This document shows, piece by piece, positions 11,521 through 21,113 of a stretch of 64,000 nt of DNA. Positions within the stretch are counted from its first letter, which is position 1; every line of letters begins with the position of its first letter. Origin of the DNA: Astrocystis sublimbata (Eukaryota; Ascomycota; Sordariomycetes; Xylariales; Xylariaceae); NCBI GenBank assembly GCA_022453515.1, contig JAJNNY010000016.1, forward strand, positions 648,587 to 712,586, in the 5' to 3' direction. Below the pieces are notes generated by a model. That model was not told where the DNA came from and ran no database searches. It worked only from the letters and a program-made list of their open reading frames with translations. The position numbers and the translations under genes are program-made.

Positions 11521-12186
11521 AATCAATCAACTACGTGAATCTGCCTGGATCTCATAGTTGTGAGATATCGCAACAGTGAAGCAGGAGATAGATAGGGAAC
11601 GAATGAAATGAGCAAGCAGCATTTGGCAGCATCGGTACCGTCCACCTGGTATCACTTTGGCGTTACTCAACTTTACGCAAAAGGGGCCGGCGTTCTAGAT
11701 ATTGGGGGAGGGTAAGGGTTGTGTTTCGAAATTTAGGCTCGGGATAGCAGGCTCAGCATGGCATTTATGCGACGGCGGAACGAAAAGGTAGATCAAAGGG
11801 ATCTCTTTTCTTGATTGTTTGTTGGGTTTCAACAACTGGGAAGATACTTTCCAAGTCCATTTTCTTGCTACTATTACGCAGCATGACATCAAATTGCAAA
11901 TTGCAGATCCAAGCGTGTGTGTACCAGCGAGAGATCATGCCGCAACCGCAGGGAGGGCGAAGGCCTGAATCCCGTCCAGATGATGTCAACAATGAAGCAA
12001 CTGGGCAGTACGCCAGGAGCCAGCCGATCTGCTACGTCGAAGGCCCCGAGGTGAGTGAATAGCGCCAGTGACCAATATCCCTGAGCGATAAATTTGACTC
12101 TGGAAAAGATGCATCATGATTCTGACTGCATTGTATTCTTTCCGTGGTTGCGTGTGCGCCAGGGACGAGTCGCCAATGGTATATCA
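11521..12186. other. convergent 3' flanks, no gene recognised
   Basis: This gap lies between the adenosine kinase stop and the SMG7-like stop, so it should hold both 3' untranslated regions. ORFs of 65-83 codons lack any recognisable feature. Confidence 0.6.
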
Positions 12187-15100
12187 TCACTTCGGGCGTG
12201 GCTTGCGGTTGTCATCCATCATAGCCGCTTGAAAGATCTGCTGGTCATAGGGAAGATCTGAGGTGCCGATCGCCTCTCTAAGCTGATTTCGAAAATGGGT
12301 AGGATCGGCTCGATTGTTCACGCCAGCTCCCAGTCGACTAAAAGGGGTTGTGGCGTTGTAGTAGTTGCCGTTGCAGGCGACGGTATTCGCCGGCACTTTG
12401 GATACGGGGTCAGGGGTACCGGTAAGTAGACTGCTGGGGCGTGAGAATGCGAGGGACGATGGGGTAGTCGAGGGCTCGTTCTGCCGAGGCGAATACTGCT
12501 GGCGCAGACGCGAGGATCCTTGCGGTGCGCCCCACACATCCTGGGTAACGTAGTTATGACTTGCAGAGTTGGGTGTTGTGGCAAGTCGATTAACCCCTGC
12601 AGTTGTAGCCACCTGTCCGTATTCCAATCTTTCTCGGCCAGGCGGGCCCAGTGGATTAGGTTGGAAGGTTCCCGTGTAAAGGTGATCGTTGGGCGAGCGT
12701 CCCAGCCTCGAGACTGGCTGGGTAAGGGGGTTCTCAGTCACACTTGGACCCTGCCCCCACGCAGGAGTCGTAGGAGTCGTAGTTGAGCCTTGGTGCATAC
12801 CACTAACTCCTGGCGAAGGGGTGTTACGAGCAGGACCGTGCTGGGCCAGTAGGGATGACATTAAACTGTCAAGGACGGCGCTACGCGAGTCTCCCAGTGA
12901 GTCTGCTCCGTAGCCCGTACGGGGAAAGCTCGGACTAGACGACATTGGCACCGGGGAGGTTGGCGTATATCTCGTGCCAAGTCGGGGCGTTAAAGTATGA
13001 GGGTGAGCTTGATTGTAAGACGTGCTAAGCCCATCAAGGTACGAAGATGAAGCAAACCCGTTAAGCTGACCGCTTGCGCTTCGTGGTATGCTGAGGCCAC
13101 TGGGGCTGGCTTGGCTGTATTCCTGACTGTTAGCCTGATGACCTACTGATTGGAAAGCCGTATCCCAGGGAAGGCCTGGAATTGCCTTGGGACGAGATGA
13201 TGGTTGTACTGGGCTGGTCTCGAAATTTCCAAATATATCATTTGCCGTGGACGAATGCATGCCGTAGCTAGGTTCTGTATGAACTTGGCCCGACTGTGGG
13301 CAATCGTCGTCCAGAAGGTCGTCAACCATCTTGACCATCTCATCATCCTCCAGTAAATCCGAGTCATCGTAGTGTGTCGGCGGCTTGTTTGGATGTTTGC
13401 CATTACTTTGATGTATTGTGCCACCTAGCCCAACAATGCTTGATTTTCGCCCGTTTCTCGTGACATCGACGGGGCCAGTCTTCGTGTTGAGCACTGGTAC
13501 TCCATTGGGCACTCGCTCTAGACTACCTCGGGTGCTTTTCTCGACGTCGTTGTGCTCAATACCCTTTGTGCTGATTGTTGGTGATTCGTCGATAGATAGC
13601 TCTGCAATGCTTGGTTGGCTGTTCTTGTTGTCGGCGAATTGAAGTTTGTTCTGAAGATAAGCCAAACTATCTTCGTTGGAAAGGAATGGGGCTGCGTGGT
13701 CATCCACAAATGACCATGTTTCAACTCGACGTCCCTGTTCGGTCTGGGTCGTCAACACAATGGGAAATTTAGCGCTTCCCGCTAGAAATAGTCCACAGCA
13801 AATTATGTCTCGAATGCGCCAAACTGTTTCCGTTTCTCGCGAGAATTCTTGGCCGAAAACATTTATGTGAGGCTTCCACGTTTTAACACGCTTCACAGGA
13901 ACTGTACCTTGTTGCTCTTGTACTTGTAGAAACAGAGGCAGTCGTCGGTCGGTAAGGGGACGTAGGCCTTTGGCCTCAAGATCTTCAGGCAGAAGGTATT
14001 TAGATGACGGTGTCTTTAAAGTTAAGTTGACGAAGCGGGTAAGTGCCGTGAGAATGTCCGCAAGCAGTCCGTAGAGGACTGTAACATACGGCTCGAGGTA
14101 GCGTTGGTACTGTACCAAGTCGGTTCTAGTAACATACACCCAGGCAAAATACAGGCGGCAGAGTGGGAGAATCTGAAGCTGCCTTGGTGTAAAGGACAAG
14201 CAGCTCTCACCACCATCAGATGCTTTAATGGCTAAGGTGTTTTCACGCAGCGTTGACAGAAATGTTCGAAGCAGGACCACCATCATACGGGCGTTGAATC
14301 GTAGCAGAAACTGGCTTGACTGTGAACCTTCCGTGGTCCATTGCTCTGGCACACAAGATCAGTACGGGCCACGCAGGGTACACTGGGAGTTACCTAGAGC
14401 TTACTCTTCACTCTCTCTACTGAGATGTCATAGGCAGCAATGTTGGTCAGAATCATCTTGAGAAGTACCTTGTCGTCTGCATCTTCACGTTTTAATGCGA
14501 CCTCGGTATGATGCAGAACTTCTTCCTCCAACTCAGAATGCTGTGAAAATTGCTTTCCACTAAAGAAGAACGCATGAAGTCGCACGAACCATGTTATCAT
14601 GGCTTGCGACCGGTCTCTCGATGGGCCCCTTTTCGCTTGTGAAGCGCTTTCGGGTTTTTTGAATTCCCGTTCCAGGTTACTGAGTGCTAGCTCGTGCGGG
14701 TTGGCAACAGCGATGGCGCGGTGAAAGTGATACACTATGTCAAAATGCTGTCCTGCAATCTGATGCAATACAGCTAACTGATGATGAGCGGAACCGTTGT
14801 CAGGGTCAAGACTGTTTGCTAAGCCATAGTGATCTGCGGCCTTGTCGAATGGAGGCTTGGAGAACTTTTCGGACAATTGGCATCGGTATCGGGCTAGATC
14901 ACCCATATGCACTAGAGTCATCTGGCACGACTTCAGGACCATTGCAGCCAAGGGCGCAGAAGGTTCAACGCTGTTTGCAGGTCGCTCAGTAGGTTGCGGC
15001 TTCATTTCGCGGGCAATCTGCTGCAGCTCGGGAACCGCGAAGCGCTGGTGCAGCTGTTGTATGTAGACTTCGTAGAACTCGCCCGAGATTTTAAGAAAAT

Positions 15101-15555
15101 CGCGGTAGAATTTATCGAGTTTGCGGCGCTGCACAACCTGGTTTGGAGTGTTGAGGCGGGCCAAAGCCTTTCGATATTCGCTATTTATGAAGACGTGGGC
15201 TTGCCAGAGGGTATTTTCGACCTTCTTTGAGACGGCATATTCGAAGTCGTGGAAAATGACGTTCATGCAGGCCAGACGGAATCTGTGATATACATAATGA
15301 GCACCAGGCCAACAACAGCCGCTACTGACAAATGTGCATACTCAGCCATGATCTGCTTGGCGTCCACGAAACGAGTGGTATAGTCAACGGCGCCACGTTC
15401 CTTTGTTGGGCCCGAGAGCTTCGCCAGGATATCGGTGCGAATTTTTTGGGCATTCCTGCACGACAGGTATTAGTCAGGCGGACAACGGGCAGGACGTCGC
15501 GGAAGCTTGGAACGTACGCCCAATGCGCCCTTGCTATTTCTTTGGGGTCCCCCAT
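12187..15555 (-). CDS. EST1/SMG7-family nonsense-mediated decay factor (EBS1-like)
   Basis: Four exons: 15555-15518, 15455-15330, 15282-14405 and 14345-12187, giving 1066 residues. SMG7/EBS1 proteins bind phosphorylated UPF1 and send faulty mRNAs to decay; the relative Est1 acts at telomerase. Residues 1-55 contain ANAQKIRTDILAKLSG; the 14-3-3-like fold starts near LFRLACMNVIFHDFEYA. TPR-like helices follow, with the family hallmark DNGSAHHQLAVLHQIAG. Residues 350-560 complete the helical region, and the remainder is Ser/Pro/Gln-rich and disordered. No PIN nuclease domain is seen, which favours SMG7/EBS1 over SMG5/6. Introns are 62, 47 and 59 bp; the second uses a GTCAGT donor. In-frame GTG codons upstream are not starts. 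Confidence 0.93.
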
Positions 15556-17344
15556 GACGACAGTGCGGCAGGGAGTCGTCGACACGACGAACCGGTTGAC
15601 GTGTGGTGATCTGGTTCAAGACGGTCGCGTAGCGGAGTCGGAAAGGCACCCTATCCGGGGTGCGCGCAAAGGCCGAGACGGGCCGCGAGTGGGCGGCGCA
15701 AGGCTCACAGCCAAGATGATGGATCACACAGACTGGAGTTGAAGTCGTGGGTGCACGGGGGGGCCATAGTTCTGCAGTTGGGGCGATCGAGGGATGGGGC
15801 GCGCCGCGTTCGAAGAATGGGTGGTGAAAGCACTGTCGTCGGAAGCCAATATCAGGAACATTGGGGTGGAGATGGTGCACGTCGGAGGGCTGCGAGATGA
15901 TGGGAGTGGGGATGAACAAGTAGCTAGAAAGAAAACAATAAGAGAAATAACGCAATAGATGATATTGCGGATGGCAGTGTCGCAAATGCTGGTGATCGTC
16001 TGCGGCAGTGCGGGATGTGGATGTTGGATATTTGGATGAGGATGGATGGATGGATGGATGGATGGATGGATGTGGATGTGGATGTGGGTGTGATGGGCTA
16101 GATGAGAATGTGTGGTGGTTGGTGCGGATGGTGGTGCAGGCAATGAATGATGTGGTGGTACGGGTAGTGAGGGAGTTTGAACGAACTGGTGGACGGGGAA
16201 AGCGGGCAGGGTGGACAGGCGAGGCCCGGCGCATTGCTGGGGGGGTTAAGGTACACTTACAGGTAGGAGGTACCTACCTCTTAGGAGGGCCGCCGGGGGT
16301 CGAGTCTTGCGAAGGCCGGAGCAGGAGGGGAACGGGTGTACTTGGGCAGGAGCTGAACCAGCAAGGTACGTGTGCCCTGCTTGTAGGCTATTCAATCACT
16401 GCCAATCCAAGTTGTCACGCGCCAAACCTTAATGAACTTAGGAAAGACTACTGCTCTTAGAGTCTTGACCTGCATACATTCACACGCGGCTTTTGGTGTC
16501 CACGCCCGCCACCGAAGCATCCACCAAGGTTGTCTGTCTGCTTGTCGTATACATGATTTCTGCCCCTTCTGCCGCGTTTGGCCCGACATGCCGGAGAGCA
16601 AGTAGGTAGGTAGGTAGGTGGACGAAGTGAGGGAGCTTCTATGTGCAGTCCGTATCCGCTGCAATTAAAAAAATTAAAAAATTAAATAACAAAGAGCTTA
16701 TACCAGAAAGCCATATCCTCCGTATTAATGTAATTACCACTTATAGTAGGTTGCCGGCAGAGGTGAAACGGATAGATACCTATCTACATGTACCTAATCT
16801 GGTTCCAAGCCACATGTAATTGTTACACAACAGTGGCAGGGCAGGCTTCCCCAAGCTTTTGGCACAGGTCCTAGGCGTGATACCTTAGGTTACCCGCGAT
16901 GGACGCCACTGCAGCATTCCCCATACTACACATGTCGTGCCAGCTGGCTCCCCATCATATTTCTCTTGACCGCCACCCTCCGCGGGCGTGGAGTCTGGGA
17001 TATCGCTCTGTTGGGCCACTCGCCCAAGACTTCCCTGGTCTTCATCGCCTTAGAATTTACATTGAATGTTCCAACAGCATGTGCATTAGTTTTGGTATGA
17101 CGTTGGCGATGTATACATGATTTTGACAGTGAACTTCCATGGGGATTCGATTATATACTGCTTCCTATGCTTCAAATGATATTGGCCTTACCAGACTGCA
17201 CCAGCACACTCCCTCGCCACTCCTTAAGCAAGAGAACGACTCGCCCCGTTGTGACGCCCCAGAATCCGCATACGGACGATACGATACGAATTACTGCACA
17301 TCTTAATGTAAATCTCCCTGTCCTGACGTCTCAACTTGTGCAAG
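15556..17344. other. divergent intergenic region, SMG7-like / zinc-finger gene
   Basis: This 1.8-kb gap lies between two start codons. Read on the minus strand, 15600-16230 is C/T-rich and probably the long leader and promoter of the SMG7-like gene; ORFs there are low-complexity. It includes a GATG microsatellite (separate entry). TAGGTA-type motifs cluster at 16255-16280 and at 16600-16620 (four GTAG/TAGG repeats). An A/T-rich patch is at 16660-16740. Confidence 0.55.
16041..16072. repeat. (GATG)8 microsatellite
   Basis: Eight perfect copies of GATG are followed directly by two TGGATG units and related GTGGATGTGGG sequence. It lies in the likely 5' leader or promoter of the SMG7-like gene, where it reads as CATC repeats. 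Confidence 0.95.
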
Positions 17345-18195
17345 ATGAAGCGCTCACGCGAGCCTGACGAGGAAGATTACCATCAGGACAGCATCAACCT
17401 TGTCGATGGTCTTTGGCAACAAGAAGTACCACAGCCCGCAAACAAAATCACAGAACTCGACGAGTCAGCCGTCGACACCAGCTCAGACGTCGCCATGAGA
17501 TGCTCGCTGCCTCCGCATCGGGAGATCCTCTCCTTTACCACCTATGGGGACTATGACGCTCACTATAGCAAGACACATCTCAACCGGTGTGCCGAGTGTC
17601 ACAAGAACTTTCCCTCAGAGCACCTGCTGAACGTCCATTTCGAAGACTGCCACGATGTATTTGCGGCTGTGAAGAGAGAGAAGGGCGAGCACACGGTATG
17701 ACAAACCCCCGTGGCAATGGTTTGGTGACGACGCATCGCTGACGGCTTGCGCAGTACTCATGTTTTGTAGAAGGGTGTGACCGGAAATGCAGGACCCCTT
17801 ACAAGAGGCGCAATCACCTCATCGATAAACACATGTATCCGAAGAACTTCTTTTTCGCACTGACTAAGGACGGCGTTGACGGGAGGCAGTCCCTTCTCAT
17901 AGACGAAGGTCATCGTCGCCGGAGATCGTCTACCGCAACCCTCGGGAGCGTGTCTAATAAGACGGCACAACGAAGACAAAGCCTCCGACAAGCAGAGGCA
18001 CCGAAAGAGCACGGGCGCGACCAAGCCAAGGCCGCACCGGTGGCCTCGAAGGAATCACCAAGCAGGGCTTCCCCCACAAAAGCGCCGGATGTCGAGATGG
18101 ATGATTTAACAACCGCAATGTCGTCGTTGCAGTTCATTCCTACGTCTGTAAAGTTTGGCCGCGGCAGGGGAAAGGCTGGTTTCGCGAAATCGTGA
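17345..18195 (+). CDS. ZNF511-like C2H2 zinc-finger protein
   Basis: Two exons (17345-17695, 17755-18195; 59-bp intron, phase 0) give 263 residues. After splicing, GEHT joins YSCFVEGCDRKC. Three finger-like units are visible: a degenerate one around DYDAHYSKTH; RCAECHKNFPSEHLLNVHF with its Cys/His set; and CFVEGCDRKC..KRRNHLIDKH, followed by MYPKNFFF. This order, including the Tyr-Pro-x2-Phe tail, is the pattern of the eukaryotic ZNF511 family, whose molecular role is poorly known. The C-terminal third is basic, Ser/Ala-rich and ends in a Gly/Arg patch (FGRGRGKAGF), suggesting a nuclear protein that may contact nucleic acid. It converges on BUD31, 335 bp from stop to stop. Confidence 0.93.
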
Positions 18196-18530
18196 ACTCT
18201 GCGGACGAAAAGATATGAAAAATGCCATGATGTATGTGATGAGGCCACGATAATCACCGCGAGAGCAAGCGGCTCGATGATGTGACAACAGGCATGTCCA
18301 TATAAATCGATAATCTCAATTTCTGCAGACTGCGTAGAAACGCAGACTGGATCATAGCATTTGCCTCTAAATCTTTTTTTCCTTTGAACCTAACGCAATG
18401 AACAATGCTCCAGAGTATAACTTCGCGAGCCAATTCCGCATGAAGTGCCTGCCCTATGATAGAATCCCCAACGCCGTAGCCTGAATGCCGGGTATTAAAT
18501 TAACAAAAATAAAACGACGCCCAACGCCGT
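18196..18530. other. convergent 3' flanks, no gene recognised
   Basis: This gap lies between the stops of the ZNF511-like gene and BUD31. It is A/T-richer than its neighbours and holds nothing else that I can support. Confidence 0.65.
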
Positions 18531-19125
18531 CTAATCGCTTGATGCACACCCCCTGCAACCACAGGCCACGCACTGCACATCCTGCTCATCCTTCAGCTGT
18601 GCTTTGGGCACACGGCAGATACAGGTCGATTGGAAATTCGTCTCTTTGGTTTGTATACACCTGAGACAGCATAACTAGAACGAGGGAAATTGAATTAGTA
18701 GGATATCGCAGAGGGCGTTGAAGGTTGAATGCCCAGAGTTGGGGTGGCGTACTCCGGGTTGCGCAGCATCGCCAAACCCGAATCTCCAAAGCATTGGAAT
18801 ATAGGTAGACGTGACTCACCTTCTCGTATCCCTGTTTCTTCCACTTGGCTATGAGCATGGGGTCTGCATAGCCGTTCTTGAGCAGCCACTCGTACAGCTG
18901 CTTGCTGATGGCCTCCTTCTCGTAGTAGAGCTCGTAGACGTAGCGACTGCGCTGGTGGGCGATCTGAAATATGGGCCATTGGGCCTGGTGCTTGGGTATG
19001 TTGTTGGTCGGCGCGTTTTGCGCGTCCTTCATCTTGATGCCGAACACTTCGAGGTCGTCGCGGATGTCGTCGAAGCCGGCCGGCGGTTTCTTGCCCCGCG
19101 CGGCGTGCGAGCGGACAGCGGGCAT
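18531..19125 (-). CDS. BUD31: spliceosome protein BUD31/G10 (Cwc14)
   Basis: Two exons, 19125-18820 and 18674-18531, give 149 residues, the family's usual size; the 145-bp intron has a GTGAGT donor and CTAG acceptor. BUD31 is a nuclear component of the Prp19-associated core of the activated spliceosome. The N-terminal half has [19 protein letters not shown] and [19 protein letters not shown]. The C-terminal half, only revealed after splicing, carries the zinc-cluster cysteines: [20 protein letters not shown] and [13 protein letters not shown]. Reading through the intron instead loses all of these, so that longer frame is wrong. It is divergent from NDUFA6, 410 bp between start codons. Confidence 0.97.
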
Positions 19126-19535
19126 GGCTCTTCGTTTCTCTCTTTTCCCTCTGGTGTTCTTGGTATTTTATGATCGTGGAGACTTTTCTCCAGCAAAGGC
19201 GCCTTGGACTTGTAGGACGAGTTGCGCTGAAGACGAAGTCGATGGATGTGATGGTTGATGCGATTGGAATGGTACCTACATAGTGGGGGCAGTCGCGTAA
19301 ACCTATGGGTATGGGTAGGTACCCACCTAAGGTATCTCGGGTACATGTCTACTCGTACATGTACGTAGGACTCGGAGATCAGCTAGCGCCACACCCAACA
19401 GGCCAATGACTAAGCCAGTCGTGGCTGGACCCTCCCGACGTCTGGGCCGCGCAGCTTGTCGAAGCCATTCCCAGCTTGACGTCGCTCCATCCACTTGAAG
19501 CTCACGATACATCCACACGATTGACATCGCACAAG
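19126..19535. promoter_or_regulatory. divergent promoter region, BUD31 / NDUFA6
   Basis: This 410-bp gap holds both promoters. A TAGGTACCCACCTA-type inverted motif lies near 19313-19330, with GTACATGTCTACTCGTACATGTACG just after it (about 19340-19365). No clear TATA box is visible. Confidence 0.5.
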
Positions 19536-20251
19536 ATGGCGGTGACTCCCACGCAATTCGCCCGAGTAGTGCGCTCCTGTCAGTCATACGTCTCCCCCGT
19601 TGGAGGTAAGCTAATTGGATGATACAGCCGCCAACTGGACCGACTCGAAGCAACGAGTGCTCGCGGCCTACCGAGAATGGATCCGAGCTGTACGTTTCCC
19701 CGTGTCCATCTAGCGGCGTGCAGTCCTTTATTTTTCGGCCGACGGATACTCCCTACATCATCGAAATACCAAGGCTTACGTTTGCGGCATTTCGCCAGGC
19801 CCCCGAGATTCAAACCATGTACTCCGTCCCGTTTCCCGTATCGACCATCCGCACGCGCATGCGCCAAGAATTTGAACGACACCGTTTCGTGAACAAGCTT
19901 CCGGTTGTCGACGTTCTAATCCAGCAGAACAATGCCGAATATCAGGTGCGTTGAAAGCAACATCATAAACAACCTCGGATGAGCCCCGCCAAGTCAACGA
20001 AGTTTGACGAAACCAACTCCATAATGAGACCGTACCGTATGCCGCGCAATTTCACTTATATTCCCATCGCGCAGGAGATGATGAACTTCTGGAAGCAAAC
20101 AACGCACGTCATGTCATACTTCGAGTCCGAGAACTTCCGAGGATCGGATAGGCTACCACGGAATTTCATGCAGGGTTTCCTAGAAGCAAGTCTCCAGGAT
20201 CCAAGAACACACTTGCAGTTATACTAACACTTGAGATAGGGTCGCAACTAG
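19536..20251 (+). CDS. nuo-14.8: complex I LYR subunit NDUFA6/B14 (fungal 14.8 kDa subunit)
   Basis: Five exons (19536-19578, 19628-19689, 19799-19945, 20075-20185, 20240-20251) give 124 residues. This accessory subunit of NADH:ubiquinone oxidoreductase sits in the matrix arm and binds the mitochondrial acyl carrier protein. It shows the LYR-type motif (AYREWIR, residues 28-34), [36 protein letters not shown] and [13 protein letters not shown]. Two splice choices are unusual. Intron 1 is best read as 49 bp with a GTCAGT donor; the tempting GTAAGC donor would leave a 22-nt intron. Intron 4 (20186-20239) has a GCAAGT donor, a TACTAAC branch and a TAG acceptor, and its 12-nt last exon supplies GRN and the stop. 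Converges on AC19. Confidence 0.95.
20186..20239 (+). other. GC-AG intron in the NDUFA6 gene
   Basis: 54 bp starting GCAAGT and ending ATAG, with TACTAAC about 14 nt before the acceptor. Splicing it restores the conserved EGRN ending; leaving it in gives a different 13-residue tail before TAA. GC-AG introns are a known minor class handled by the major spliceosome. Confidence 0.85.
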
Positions 20252-20438
20252 GCATGGGCATCAACATCCCGTAATTTGTACATAGCAGGACAACAAGATG
20301 AAAAAACCTGATTACTCCCTGGAATGTGATTTATCTGACACCAAACGCCGCACCATGCTATACCTCATTATTTTACAACCCATCTATAGACCGGGCACGC
20401 TCTAGACCTCGACTTTATGCACTGCATCGAGCCAGTCG

Positions 20439-21113
20439 CTATTTTGTTGCCATAAAGTTATCTCTTTGCGTCATGAACTCGCCAGACACCACATCGCACA
20501 GGTCCTCCAGGTCTTGGAGGCCCTTTTCTAATGCTGCGGTGGCAGTGGTAGTATCTTTGGGAAGCCATGTTAGCTACGCCCTCTCAACAGTAAGCAAATT
20601 CGCCAGATAAAGACCTACCGTAAGTTTGAATTCTTAAGTTCATCTTATCTTCCGACGGATGAGGAATGGCATAAGCGCAAAACTCAACATCAGGACTAGT
20701 ATCCATGTCAGTGGCAGGCCTAAACGTAAAACAAGACCATGATGAACATGGTTCATTTACATACTTCTTCATGATAATAAATCGCAGTGCATTTCCGAGT
20801 GTATGACCCTCCTTAAGGAACTCAAAAGATGCGGCTGTGCTTGTAGAACCGGGCAACTGGGTTTACACGCATGTTGGTTAATACAACTATGAAACAACGG
20901 TCCAATCCGGAGATAACTCACAATGCGAACTCTCTGCGGTTCTTCTTCCTCCTCATCCACGTCCTCTCCACCAAGCGCATTCTCCCCGTCGTCTTCTTGC
21001 ATGGGGTCGTCGCCTTCCTGGCTGTCGACAGGCCGCTGTGCGGATGTCGGAGCAACATCCTCCATGTTGGTGTCCTCCGCGCTAGATGCGCGAGCTTTCG
21101 TTCTTCCGGGCAT
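20439..21113 (-). CDS. RPC19: RNA polymerase I and III subunit AC19
   Basis: Four exons (21113-20922, 20856-20765, 20695-20619, 20554-20439) give 158 residues. AC19 pairs with AC40 as the alpha-like assembly platform of Pol I and Pol III. Residues 1-64 are an acidic, disordered leader (DVDEEEEEP). The RPB11/AC19 dimerisation signature FLKEGHTLGNALRFIIM follows, and splicing joins MKN to PDVEFCAYAIPHPSE, then KMNLRIQTY to an amphipathic C-terminal helix (ALEKGLQDLEDLCDVV). The second intron (69 bp) is a multiple of three and open throughout, so it can be mistaken for coding; homology shows it must come out. Introns 1 and 3 are 65 and 64 bp. Its stop is 187 bp from the NDUFA6 stop. Confidence 0.95.

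Noticed and set aside
15322..15585. Upstream start for the SMG7-like protein at 15585
   Set aside because: That codon is GTG. The first true ATG is at 15555 and gives a plausible N terminus.
15470..16234. 254-codon minus-strand ORF rich in His, Pro, Ser and Thr
   Set aside because: Its low-complexity content comes from the GATG repeat and CT-rich leader, and its frame conflicts with the SMG7-like exon 1.
18586..19125. Unspliced 179-residue version of BUD31
   Set aside because: It reads through the intron and lacks all the conserved cysteines of the zinc cluster.
19605..19627. 22-nt intron with a perfect GTAAG donor in NDUFA6
   Set aside because: Too short for spliceosomal removal; the upstream GTCAGT donor fits phase, length and homology.
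20584..20856. Continuous RPC19 frame through the second and third introns
   Set aside because: It inserts non-homologous residues and loses the conserved C-terminal helix, which returns after splicing.
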